A DNA stretch of 64,000 bases from Salvator merianae (Eukaryota > Chordata > Lepidosauria > Squamata > Teiidae), in contig QVOM02000103.1 of NCBI GenBank assembly GCA_003586115.2, positions 10,153,289 to 10,217,288 on the forward strand. The letters are read 5' to 3'. The notes beneath the pieces are model-generated. The model saw nothing but the letters and a program-made list of their open reading frames with translations. It ran no database searches and was not told the origin of the DNA. The position numbers and the translations under genes are program-made. Positions 29,420 to 40,207 of this stretch are shown here, one piece after another (position 1 is the first letter of the stretch; each line of letters begins with the position of its first letter).

Positions 29420-32400
29420 TAGGTGTTCTATGCAGCTTACTTCCATTTTCCCTAGGCTGGAACAAGATCCTCTCTATTTTTCTGGATGTTGTTCACCCTC
29501 TTGGGAATACTCCCGTTCTGTTTTCTGTGTGTTCTACTAGAACATTCCAAAGCTGAACCTCTCTGCTGTAGAAAAAGGATGCAATGGACTGTTGCTAGTG
29601 GCTTTTATTGTTTGATGGTTTTTATTACAAGTATTTCACAAATATTGTGCATTTGTATCAGTTCCTAGCCTGCAATTAATTCCACTGTGTGATAATTTTG
29701 CTGTATCTATCAAGGTGAGGGTGTAAGAACAGAAAGCAGGGCCTGAGGCACATCTGTGGGCAGCTGTTAATAGGAGGTGGGGTTTGGGAGCTGAAAAAGT
29801 TAAAAAATAGAGAATTCAGCCTTGATGCTTGCTTCTTTAGGAGCAGCACAACCCTGTCCTGACCTGAACAGGCAAAGTGCTCAGCTCCTGAAACTGGGAT
29901 TTATTTAGCCATTGAGCCTCCAGCTTATCAGGATTAAAATTCAATTTATTAATCTTTTCCTAGCCCACCACTGCATTTAGTGCTGATTCAGCTTTTATAA
30001 GCATTGATTCACTCAATGAGTGTACGCAGCCAGGATGGAATTGCGTAGTTGAGCATCTGCAGACATACAGGATTTTTATTGCTTATATGTTCAGTGTACT
30101 ATGCAAGCCTACATTGTATATTAGTCTCCAAATGTTAGACAACAGGGCTAGCTGAAAAAGGGCCTACATGGGCTGAGTAAGGCTGCCCTGGCACTGCCAG
30201 TGACTCTCTCAGTATGGGCAGAGTCTCCAGTGGACATGTAGCAGCTTGGTCCACCACTCTTGCCTCACTGGTCTGGTTCTGAAGAGTGTCAGGTGGAAAC
30301 AGATAACCTGTTGGCTGAAACTCTCACAGCCTCTGTGATAAGCAGCACAAGAAAGGGAACCAGAATGGTGGAATGAAGGGGGCTCCTGCTTTAAGATCAC
30401 TGCTGTTTCTACACTTCAGCAGTTGCCAGGCAGTTGCACCTACTAGACCCGGAAGCTCCAATGACCCTATGCATCTGTGCTTTTGCACCTATCTAGGCAG
30501 GGGGACATCGAAACCTCACCCATACAAACTACCTGTCAGCTCTTGGGGGCATGCAAACTACTTTCTTTATTTGCATTTGGATGCAAGACTTTCCAATGAT
30601 AGTCCAATTTATTAATGTGACAGGCTATAAAAATGTGTACCTTGAAGTACAGTGTGGAAGAGATGCATGCTGACAGCCACGTATTGCTATTTCTGGATCA
30701 GAACTGGAAAATAATACTGCTACAGTCTTAAAAGCCCCCCTCAGAAGTCACTTGTCACTACACTGACTCAGAAAGAAGAAGTTTTAAGAAACCCATCAAA
30801 TTTTGACATTTATTTAGAGAAGCCTTCTGATATGAATACAGAAATGCACGTGCCAGGGTCCTATGTAGGTTAAGCAGAAGAGGAAAGAGAGAAGCAGAGG
30901 AAATTGCAGTGCTTCCTTTCTCCATGGGCTGAACAAAAAGCCAAATGAAGTGAGGTGCTTTATGGGTATTTGTTGACATTGACTTACTCTTTGACCTAGA
31001 GGACTGTTGGATAGGAGTGTGCAATGGTTAGCTCCCTGCTCCAAAAACAGCCATGTTTGCCAGAGTTTTCATTTACACAGAAGTACAGGGAAAGCAAAAA
31101 TAAACTACATGGATAGAAGAAAAAGTGTGGTAAATTTTCCATACCACTCCTAGATGGTACTAAAAGTGGGCACTGCCATACACAGATTCTGAACCAATCT
31201 GGCAACCCAAACCAGTTTGGATAATGTTACCATCTCAAAGCAATGTATTATATCTGAGGCTAAAACATCCATTCAGAATAAATGCAGTCATCAGGATGTC
31301 AGAGACAGCTTGAGTTCTAACAGCAGCTTTGTGCTAATCACACTGGTTATCAGTGAAAACCATGGACCATTCAAAGCTCAGTATTGACTTTTAACGCCTT
31401 AAATCAGGAACAGGAAACCGTCAGCCATATTAGTGGAGACTGAAAAGAACTGAAGTTCAAGGCACCTGGAGAACTCCATGGTCTTAATCTCTGCCCAAAA
31501 TAATTTAGGATTAGGTCATCTGTGGGCTACCCTCACTTGTTAGCAGCCTATCTATATCCATATGCAAAACAAAGTAAAGGTGAAAGAAAAGGCCTTATTC
31601 ATTCATTCATTCATTCATTCATTCATTTGATGCTTATACTGCTCTGTTACCACACTCTTAGGGCAGTATGCCATATAAAATCAGTTACACAAAAAAAGAA
31701 AAATGGAAGTAAAGAAATCTGAATACGAAGTTGGCTAGAGAAAAGTAAATCAATCAAAGTGCAGGGTCTTCTGTAATGGCAGCAGTGATAAGTGAGCTCT
31801 GAAGTAGTATTTTTCATACTATCTGAGATCTTTCTGTTAACACTTATTGCCATTTCATCTGTGCTGTCTGGTGAGCGCAAACGTCACAGCAGCATACTAT
31901 GCCTTTCTGCAAACTTATCTCCACTCTTCAGTTCTAAAAGAGAAACATTGTGAAGTGTTGCAAAACATGCTGTGGGAACTTAGGATGAAGATAAATAAGC
32001 ATTTTTGCACTGCGTTAAGTGCTTGATCTACAGTTTCCTGCCAGCAGCTGCCTCCGCCTTTTCCTTTGTGTTTGCCCTGGTGGAACAGAAGACGCGGTTG
32101 CATTGGCAGCTGTGGAGCTCTCCAGCCAAGGTAAGGGTTAGCCAAGCATAGGAGAGGCAACAGGCAGTAAGAGGACAGGTAGAATCGTCATGAAGACGGC
32201 AAGAAGGGGCTACTGAACAGCACATATGTATTTTTCAGGCATATGCTATTTCAACAGATCGCTTTAATTACTAATCAAAATAGAGGAAATGCCCCAATTG
32301 AACCTCCTGCCACTATTTTTCAGAACTATATTCACTTGAAAAGTAAAATATTAATAAAGTTTTTAGTGATAGTGGCTAGATTTGCAATAACTGAACACTG

Positions 32401-33430
32401 GAGCATCTAAAAGAGTTATCCAAGAAACCTTGACTGGATAATGTTTGGTTGATAGCACTAGTGGAGAAGTAAATTTACAGATTAAAACCGATTAGTGAAA
32501 GTAAAGAACTTTTTTTCTCTAAATGGTATGACTTTATACTGTTTGTAAATAATCCTAATAGTATTTGATGCACTTCATCACACTGTCAAAAATTTTGGAA
32601 GGCATAACATTGATTTGTATTTTTTCTCAATTAACTTTACATTGCTTGGTTTTTGTTTTGTAATCTGTATATTTGTTACATATTTAACATTATAAGTTGT
32701 ATGTCTAGTTCTGTTGCTTTGAAATTATGGAATTATTAATGCAGCTGAAAATAAATAAATAAATAAAGTGAAGCATCCCAACAGTAGTCAGGGTTTGAAA
32801 GGAGAGAATTCAAAATTATTCAGAATTTTGTGAATTATAATTATGAATTATTCACAGTTAGCAGCACTCTATACAGAATAGGCAAAAAGAAATAATGTTC
32901 TGCTTGGAATTATTGTCTTCATTTTTAGAAAAGGACACAATTGTATACCCTGACTTCACTCTCAAGAATGGAGAGGACAGGGGAAAACAGAACCACAGTA
33001 TAAGTTTCTATGTTCAGAAAACTAAAACTACTATTTTTACTAAAATTAAGATAAGACATTTTTATGACTTACTTTCTGGGTACACTTTTAAAAACTGTAA
33101 GGCATTGGATAAATAGAGTGGATAATTCTAAATACTTATGATTATACTGTGATTTCAGCATTATGCTGCATGTTCCCTACTTGGCCATATTTTCTCACTT
33201 ATATATGTATATATATTTGCATAGGTTTTTAAAGGATATTTGCCGCTTCAACCATCAAGTTTCTGGCAAATACAAAAGAACATACTTGTTTTTAAAAATG
33301 TAACGTATCCCTCAGATGCGCCAAAAAACAAAAAAAGAATCTCTCTCATGTCCACCGTTTAGAACTGTCAACTCCCATCAACAAAATTTTAAAACTCCTA
33401 GGCTAATTTTTATTATTGCTGTTGTTCTTC
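29420..33430. other. C3AR1 upstream region
   Basis: This holds whatever untranslated first exon and promoter C3AR1 uses, but neither is recognisable by sequence alone. Apart from the ATTC microsatellite (31597-31626) and an AAAT tail at 32750-32767, probably the end of an old LINE, I see nothing I can identify. Confidence 0.35.
31597..31626. repeat. (ATTC)n microsatellite
   Basis: Seven and a half ATTC units. The following 'tttgatgcttatactgc' and 'cttagggcagt' look like the reversed end of a LINE/SINE, so this is likely its tail on the minus strand. Confidence 0.9.
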
Positions 33431-33432
33431 AG
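33431..33432 (+). other. Splice acceptor of C3AR1 coding exon
   Basis: A T-rich run from about 33405 ending TTCTTCAG, with exon sequence GAGTTCCC following 25 bases before the ATG. It decides the start codon. Inferred from the motif and from the two-exon structure of the gene in mammals. Confidence 0.65.
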
Positions 33433-33457
33433 GAGTTCCCTTACTACCTTCCAGAAC

Positions 33458-34876
33458 ATGCCTCCATTCCAGCCCAATGAGAGTTGCTTGGAATCTGACG
33501 AATCCTTCATGTTACAACATAACTTTTCATCTCTTGGGTCTCTAGTCATCTTCTCGTTTACCTTCCTCCTGGGTCTTCCTGGAAATTGTTTGGTCATTTG
33601 GGTACTTACTCTGAGGATGAAGAAGACAGCGAATACTGTTTGGTTCCTGCATCTTGCTGTGGCTGACTTCATATGCTGCCTGTCCCTGCCATTCTCCATT
33701 GGGCACCTGGCTCTCCATGAGCGCTGGCCCTTCGGCTGGCTTCTCTGCAAAATTATTCCAACAGCGATCATATTCAACATGTTTGCCAGTGTCTTTCTCC
33801 TTACTGCTATCAGTATCGACAGATACCTTCTGGTGACAAAGCCCATCTGGTGTCAGAATCACCGGACAGTAAGGTTTGTATCCATGCTGTGTGTCGGCAT
33901 TTGGCTCCTCGCCTTTGTTATGTGTTGTCCTGCGTTCATCTACCGTGAGACCTCAATGGATGGATGTGGCAACATTCAATGCGTCTACAACTGGTATGAG
34001 GAAGAATATGGAGCAGATGACTGGCTGAATGGATTATTGCATGACAGTAATGAGTCTTTTTTTCAACATTCTACCTTAACTGATGGTAGAATCCATGAAG
34101 ATGTCTTCACTGATGGAACTTTGGACATACATCTGAAGTACCATAAAGTCCCATATTCTGGCTTACCAAGCAGTCCTGGAGTCAATCCAGATACAGCAGT
34201 GACAGCCATTACCCAGCCTACAGCCATATTATTTAAGTCTCCCAGACCTCAACTGAACGCTACCATTTCCAGTGTTCTTCACTCAGACATTCCTGATATT
34301 AATTCAGATATTCTCCTTCCTAATGGTTATTCTAAGGACTTTTTTGCTAGTAATGACTCAATGCAAATGCACTTTTCTGCTTATGCCCCTGCGATCCAGC
34401 CTCCAAGTGTCCTTGTGGCTATTACACTGACCAGAACCATCTTTGGTTTTCTCCTTCCCTTTGGCATCATGGCAGCCTGCTATGGCCTTATTGCCCACAA
34501 GATGCTGAACAGCCAATTTGCTAAGTCGCGGAGGAGGACTTTACGAGTGATAATAGTTGTGGTTGTCACTTTCTTCCTTTGTTGGGCACCTTACCACATA
34601 ATTGGGGTATTATACCTCCTGGCTTCCCCAGGCACCACTTTTTATGAAAGACTAATTCTATGGGACCATGTGTCCAGGGCACTGGCCTACACCAACAGCT
34701 GTATCAACCCACTCATTTATGTGTGTGTAGGACAGAATTTCAGGGAAAAGGCCTGTCCACAAATACAGGGGATTTTTGAAAGGGTCTTCAGTGAGGAAGG
34801 CACAAAATCAACTGCCTATTCCCAGGACAGAAGCAAGTCAGCAGATTGCAAAGATATTGATGTTTCTGCCCTCTAA
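33458..34876 (+). CDS. C3AR1: C3AR1, complement C3a anaphylatoxin receptor
   Basis: A single uninterrupted coding exon of 472 codons. Class A GPCR for the complement fragment C3a at the plasma membrane of myeloid and other cells. Seven membrane segments: GN in TM1 (residues 42-43), LAVAD in TM2 (66-70), TM3 Cys97 and DRY (121-123), CWAP in TM6 (375-378) and NPLIY in TM7 (417-421). The hallmark is the very long second extracellular loop, about residues 164-317, unique to C3aR. N-glycosylation sequons are at N7, N22, N198 and N267. Cys175-x-Tyr177 lines up with the Cys-x-Tyr of human C3aR that includes sulfated Tyr174. The C-tail is serine-rich. Human C3AR1 is 482 residues. A start at 33416 is rejected because a polypyrimidine tract and CAG acceptor at 33430-33432 place it in the intron; the first ATG after that is 33458. 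Like mammals, the coding part is one exon with an untranslated first exon upstream. Confidence 0.95.
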   Translation: MPPFQPNESCLESDESFMLQHNFSSLGSLVIFSFTFLLGLPGNCLVIWVLTLRMKKTANTVWFLHLAVADFICCLSLPFSIGHLALHERWPFGWLLCKIIPTAIIFNMFASVFLLTAISIDRYLLVTKPIWCQNHRTVRFVSMLCVGIWLLAFVMCCPAFIYRETSMDGCGNIQCVYNWYEEEYGADDWLNGLLHDSNESFFQHSTLTDGRIHEDVFTDGTLDIHLKYHKVPYSGLPSSPGVNPDTAVTAITQPTAILFKSPRPQLNATISSVLHSDIPDINSDILLPNGYSKDFFASNDSMQMHFSAYAPAIQPPSVLVAITLTRTIFGFLLPFGIMAACYGLIAHKMLNSQFAKSRRRTLRVIIVVVVTFFLCWAPYHIIGVLYLLASPGTTFYERLILWDHVSRALAYTNSCINPLIYVCVGQNFREKACPQIQGIFERVFSEEGTKSTAYSQDRSKSADCKDIDVSAL

Positions 34877-35112
34877 AACAGATTCCTCAGGCAACAGAAA
34901 CCAGTCTGTAAGTGTTAATTCTTGCTTTAGCAGAGAAGTAGAATCAAAGTTATAATCTACCTCTTGTAAATCTGCCATTGCATTGGAAATGCCCTTGGGT
35001 AGTAATCACTCCTGTGGCTTTATGTATATTGCTGTTAGTACTGCTGAAAGAGTTTTACAACCAAATATGATTATTGCAGAATTCGTTATAACACTGGAGC
35101 AACGTATTAAGT

Positions 35113-35283
35113 AAGCTAAGAACATAAGAAGAGCTCTGCTGGATCGGGCCACAACCCATCTAATCCAGCATCCTGTCTCACATGGTAGCCCACCAATTGC
35201 TTCCGGGCACTCTGAAGCCTCACTATCAAAAGGATGGCCCTGTTGCACATGTAACAGCCAAGTTACTTTAGACTTTGGAAATG
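35113..35283 (-). mobile_element. CR1-like 3' end fragment
   Basis: The plus strand reads 'agaacataagaagagctctg', 'tggatcgggcc' and 'atctaatccagcatcctgt', the reverse complement of the terminal block of the same CR1-like family seen at 6600-6675. Confidence 0.75.
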
Positions 35284-36526
35284 GTCTCCTTTGCTCTGCC
35301 ACCATTTGTGAAGATCAAAGCAAGAGCGATCAGTGTTAGAGCGGCAGGAACGCTCTGTTTCTGCAATAATCTCTCTCTCAGATAAGGCATGCATAGACTC
35401 TATCGATTTTTTGTCATTTGTTCAAAGTATGTTTACATTCGGGCATTTGCTAGTTCCTGATATTTGTTCCTAAAGCTCACCACTGTTGTAAAACAGTTTA
35501 AATTATTTTTGCTGTTTATAAAACTGCCTTGAGATGCTGGCACTAAAGAGTACATGGCATGGTTCTGTGAAGTTCACACACAACCCTACACTCTAGCCAT
35601 TATATCACAGTGGTTGCTTCTGAACACTTTCCAGAATTGCTGGCTTACCACCAATCCTTGTGCTAAACCAAGAAAAGTCAATGTTATGATCCATTCTGGG
35701 ACCTTCAGAAGGGCCGGCTAGAAATATTTAAAGTTGCTGAGGCACATTTATGAGAACTCTCACAGAGCCTTTATAGGTTTCTATATGAACAGAATGCATT
35801 AAGTACAACTCACTGTATGACATGTACATTTTGTATTTCCTTGTTTGCTTTTAATCATGCTACTTGCAAGTAAAAAGAGAGGGAAAAGTTTCTAGTTTAG
35901 CCCATGCTCCTGTCCCCCAGCCCCCAGTAAGGGCTTTAAAAAGCCTTTAAGAAGGAGAGCATGCAAACCTGGGGTCCCTCTTGTAGAGTTTTGAACTAAT
36001 ATGATCCATCCCTTCCATGCTGAGACTTCATATGCTTTGTTGAAGTGTAGACCAGGACTCTTAGTCTTCGGTTGAGAGGCACAAAGAGAAAAGATCTACA
36101 AAAACTTGTTGAAGAAAGGTCCCTCAAGCATCCTTTCGGGGAATTTACAGACGCTCTCAGCATCAGGCTAAAATTGTGGACTATATACTGACTCTTCCTA
36201 AAATCAGTAATTAAGTTTCATTTCTTAGCTACGCTCAAAATACCACTTCCTTTTTGCAAATCAGCACATTTCATATTTCAGCAAAAACAGTAAGGTGCAA
36301 AAAACCCCATATTGCAGTTTTTCACTCGTTTGATTCACAGTATGCGCTTTACATTCTTTTACACCAAGCAAGCATCCTCAACCTAATGGTTTAATGGATC
36401 CTGAAAGTCCGTGAGTAGCAAATACAAATGTAATGAGCACACAGTTGCTTAAACTTGCACTGACTTCTAGAATTATTAAATATGCTGATTTTCTCCAGCG
36501 GCTTTTCAGCATAATTTCCTGACACG

Positions 36527-36700
36527 GTGAGAGTTCTGGACCTACAACATGGAGACATGAGTTCAAATTCCTACTGAGATGTGTGGCCTGGCCATGTCGC
36601 TCTCAGAGCCTCACAAGGTTGCTCTGAAAAAACAGTATATCCACAATATGCTGCCTAAGCTGTTAGGAAGAGGAACTGAAGGGGGATGGAAATAGAAGGA
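36527..36700 (+). mobile_element. tRNA-derived SINE, decayed
   Basis: It contains a B-box-like 'gagttcaaattcc' near 36559-36571, then 'tggcctggccatgtcgctctcagagcctcac' type sequence and 'aaggttgctctgaaaa', the body of a common squamate SINE. Poorly preserved; limits approximate. Confidence 0.55.
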
Positions 36701-37009
36701 TGTGTCTGGAACGCCAAAATATGACAATGACATGAATGTGACTGAAATCTTTTAGACAGACTATTTCCATATATCCTGCAAAGAGATCATGTGCATCATG
36801 CTAAGAAAAACATTAACGTTGGGCAAGGAAGTCCAAAAGCCAAACTGTAAAATAACCCAAAGTTTCTAAAAACGACTTGTGGGATGATTTGGAAAAAGCT
36901 GGTGGAGTTAACGTGCTCACTTATAAACCCAGAAAGAACAGAGGTCAATTATGTGGGTACACAGTTATTTCAGTTGGGAAAAAGAAGTACCTATGAACAA
37001 TGGACATTA

Positions 37010-37215
37010 GTTTAGGGAAGTCACACCTCCCTGATGTAGGGATTGTTGCTAGGTTTGATGGCAATTAAAGGGGATCTGATAAATTCATGGAAAATTGGTC
37101 TACCAATGGCTATTAATACTAGCTTGAGGAGCAAGCGCAAAAGATTGCCATTGCTTCCATACTTCTATGCCTTCTAGAAGCATTTGGTTGGCCACTGTGG
37201 AAAGAAGGATGCTGG
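37010..37215 (+). mobile_element. CR1-like 3' end fragment
   Basis: The plus strand includes 'caattaaaggggatctgat', 'accaatggctattaatac', 'ggccactgtggaaagaaggat' and 'gctggactac', the same 3' block as 6400-6640. Truncated and diverged. Confidence 0.7.
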
Positions 37216-37913
37216 ACTACATACAGTTTAAATTTGGTCTGATTAGTCAAGTTTTTCTTCATAAACAAATTTTGAATATATATTTCATTCAACATTTTTT
37301 TATTTTTCTACATATATTTATTTTGGATTTGCTATTCATGAGAAAGGGAAATACAGGGCAGTCATGCCCCATTCCTAATTGGTTGAAATAAATCTTTTTC
37401 CAGCCACGTCTTTGGATTCCAGGACTTCAGCCCTCTACTTCAAGCTTATCTTTGCAATAATGAGACATAATCCACTCACACCACACACACATATGAAAAA
37501 AGGAAGTCAAGATTCTGCTGAATTCTGCATGTTGTCTTTCTGCAGAATTCAGGAACGCACAAATACAGATGACCTTTTGCCTCTGTTTGTAACAGTCTTG
37601 GTAAATTTACGGTGGTACAAAGGCAAGGAATAACCTGGATTCAAAACGTACTCAAAACTGTAAGCTTTGCTTCCATAAGAACAAAATTACATTTTCCAAA
37701 CATCTAAGCCCAGTAATGTAAGTTTCACCCTAGAAGCTTTCACAAAGTAAAACAGGGGCACCAAAGGTTTAAACCATAAACATTCACTTTTTTTTAATTA
37801 AGAAAGCATGCACAAAAATAAATTTGTGAGGCCACACCCCTCTCCCATCTTCTTGACGTAAAGCATTGTGGGTTCCACCGCTGTGGGTGGGCAGATGAGG
37901 GATTTCTCTCCTT

Positions 37914-37948
37914 GGCAGGCAGGCAGGCAGGCAGGTAGGCAGGCAGGC
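37914..37948. repeat. (GGCA)n microsatellite
   Basis: About nine GGCA units with one GGTA variant. Confidence 0.95.
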
Positions 37949-38204
37949 TGGCCGGCCAGCCCTCCACGCTGACTCTTTTTCCAGGACAGGCTGGGTCAGC
38001 TGCTCACAGTGCAGAATTCCAGTGCTGAGTCTATGACTTCATGTGTCCAATCCAATTCTAACCCGCTGAAGAATGATGCAGTTAATTCAGAGGCAAAGGA
38101 AGGATGTGGCTAATTTGCACACTGACTGGCATACATTTACATATGCAAACAAGGCGCAATTGACTATGTGAATGAGGAGCCTTTGAATATCTAAGGAGCA
38201 AACT

Positions 38205-38210
38205 TTTATT
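38205..38210 (-). terminator. Candidate FOXJ2 polyadenylation signal
   Basis: AATAAA on the minus strand about 1.9 kb after the FOXJ2 stop codon, followed by a GT-containing stretch. It is the only plain AATAAA I noticed on that strand between 37.9 and 40.1 kb. A multi-kilobase 3' UTR is normal for this gene in mammals. Not otherwise supported. Confidence 0.3.
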
Positions 38211-40127
38211 CCCTCCACCCTTTTGCTCAGAAACTTCTTATATAGAACCCGCTGATTGGCATCTGGAGGGAAAGCCAATCCTGTGTTTTGTTCTATAGAT
38301 GCTCACTAAAAAGAACCTCCTGCTCCTGGTAACACATCATTCTTAGGACAGTATAGATAACCATTACATTTCCTCCACAAAATTGGCTCAGGGATTCTCC
38401 ACTCTTCTCAGAACACACAATGATGACCTCTTACCCCAACATACAAAAAGACCCTTTCCCCAAAATCTAACTAAATAGCAAGTTAAAAGCAATGCTACAG
38501 AATCTTTCCACCCCAGCATAGCACAGTACCATGACGCACTTTGCAGCTTGGTTTTCTCTTCACACACAGCAGGCTTGCAATTGGAAGAGTGTGCAGATTA
38601 ACAAGACATCTGGTTAAAAAAAAAAATCATACAAGGAACAAAACAAAACAAAAAAAAATCCGTAGTGAGGAGAAACCACCTAGCCAAACCCAGCTTAAAA
38701 AAAACAACCACCAATCCTGCTTTGGCATCTTGTCCTTTCTTATGTTCTGAGGACTGCCACTGAATTGATCTTTTGCCCTTCCTGACCTCACCTGATTTGG
38801 AAGGACCCTTCTAACGTTCCCTTTCAGCAATGCACTTTCAGTATCTCTTCCAAAGAGATATTCCACAGCATCGTGCCACTTGTTCTCAGCAAGGAGAGTT
38901 TTAAAACCCTCTGTCCCATCTTACAGCATTACATTCTTCCTTTCACTTTTGTTTATCAACAAAACAAGAAGCATCGTTTTCTTAATTGCGTAAGGCAGAT
39001 CCACAACGTGCACTCTGGCATCAACCAGCCACAATACTTTCCAGAGAAATGAGGGGCAACAGAATCCAGAATTTAAAAACATAAAACCTCTTTGAGGGAG
39101 AGAAGTACTTCTTGATTTGCATGTCTTATATCTGCATATTCAAATAAGAGCCTTGCTGTATTATGAGAGAGGGCAACAGGAAGGAAAAAAACACACCCTG
39201 CAATGTGACAAGCCCTGAGGAGTCTGGTTTGATCTTGGTATCCCACCCACATGATGTAGACACAAGCCAGACCTGTCAAGCTTTCTTTGTCTGCCGAGGG
39301 GGATAAGTGCAAAATGGCAGTGATTGAAAAAGGCAGTGTAGAAAAAAGAAGAGGCCCCCTTCGTCCTTTTCAGACCTTCAGTCCCTACCAGGAGCAGACT
39401 CTTAACTACTATGTTTCACTAGAGAGAGAGAAGTCCTTGCCTTCCACTAAGGGTTTCCCTTGGTTAAAGCACGTTTCCTGCTATTCCACGTTTTTAAAAG
39501 CCTCTTGTTCTGTGCACTTGTTATTTCCCTTCTCTTGCTGCCCCTCCTGGTGTAAGAAAGTTCAGGTTTCTCTTCAACACCAGTCTATTCCCCCCTCCCC
39601 CTCCCTTCCCCTTTTACAACATTTAAGAAAGAACATAATTATTACAGACTCAATATCCACGGGGCTCTCTCACTCCCGCAGCCAATAAAATAGAGTCACT
39701 GGCCACCTTGAAGGGAAAGAGGGATTGTTAAAACGCAAGTGATGGAGGAAGAGAAAGATGCTCTCAAGAATTCCTCCTTCTGAGGTCTTCTCCTGGCACC
39801 CGAAATCAGTCTTCCTACCCTTCATTCCACATAGGGTACCAGTAAACACATAAAATCCAAAGCTGGAAGAGGGAGCTGAAGGGCTGTGCACAATTACTGA
39901 TGATGATGACGATGATAATAATAAAGAAGAAGAAAATAAGGTAAAACAGGGAGCGCAAGGAAGGATTATCTTCGGCAGCGTCTTGCGGCAGCTTCTCAGC
40001 AGAAGTAGAGAATATATATCTATATACAGGCAAGGAAAGCGGCTAAGAGAGTTGGCCTTGCAGACCGAACCCCAGGCCCCATTTCCCATACCCTACATGA
40101 GGGATGTGCTATCAAGTCTGAAGCTTG

Positions 40128-40207
40128 CTAGGTGATCAAATCCCAGTTGAAATCATCAGGGATCTCTTCACTGGCACCTGGAGGAGGCCGTGGAACCAAG
40201 TGATGAC
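40128..40207 (-). CDS. FOXJ2: FOXJ2 coding exon 10 (last)
   Basis: Acceptor CTTATTCAG after a T-rich tract. It encodes [20 protein letters not shown] then WDLIT and stop TAG (40130-40128). As I recall, mammals have DDFDWDLIT, so the fourth residue of the acidic end differs here (Asn for Asp). It is separated from exon 9 by an 11.5-kb intron. Confidence 0.93.

Larger units (their letters stand above)
34877..40127. other. Convergent intergenic region and 3' UTRs of C3AR1 and FOXJ2
   Basis: The two genes end tail to tail. 3' UTR limits are not certain. For C3AR1 the first plain AATAAA on the plus strand is at 37387-37392, which seems far, so an earlier variant signal may be used. For FOXJ2 a minus-strand AATAAA lies at 38210-38205. 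CR1 and SINE pieces are listed separately; the rest shows nothing identifiable. Confidence 0.4.

Noticed and set aside
33416..33457. Upstream in-frame ATG adding 14 residues to C3AR1
   Set aside because: It lies before a polypyrimidine tract and CAG acceptor, so it is intronic in the expected spliced mRNA; the extra residues (MLLFFRSSLTTFQN) do not fit the receptor N-terminus.
33403..33846. 147-codon and 106-codon minus-strand open frames opposite C3AR1
   Set aside because: They lie antisense to a clear GPCR coding exon, have no recognisable domain, and reflect codon composition of the real gene.
39670..40089. 139-codon minus-strand open frame after the FOXJ2 stop
   Set aside because: It lies in the FOXJ2 3' UTR, is low complexity (serine/leucine runs from a GAT-rich patch), and has no domain.
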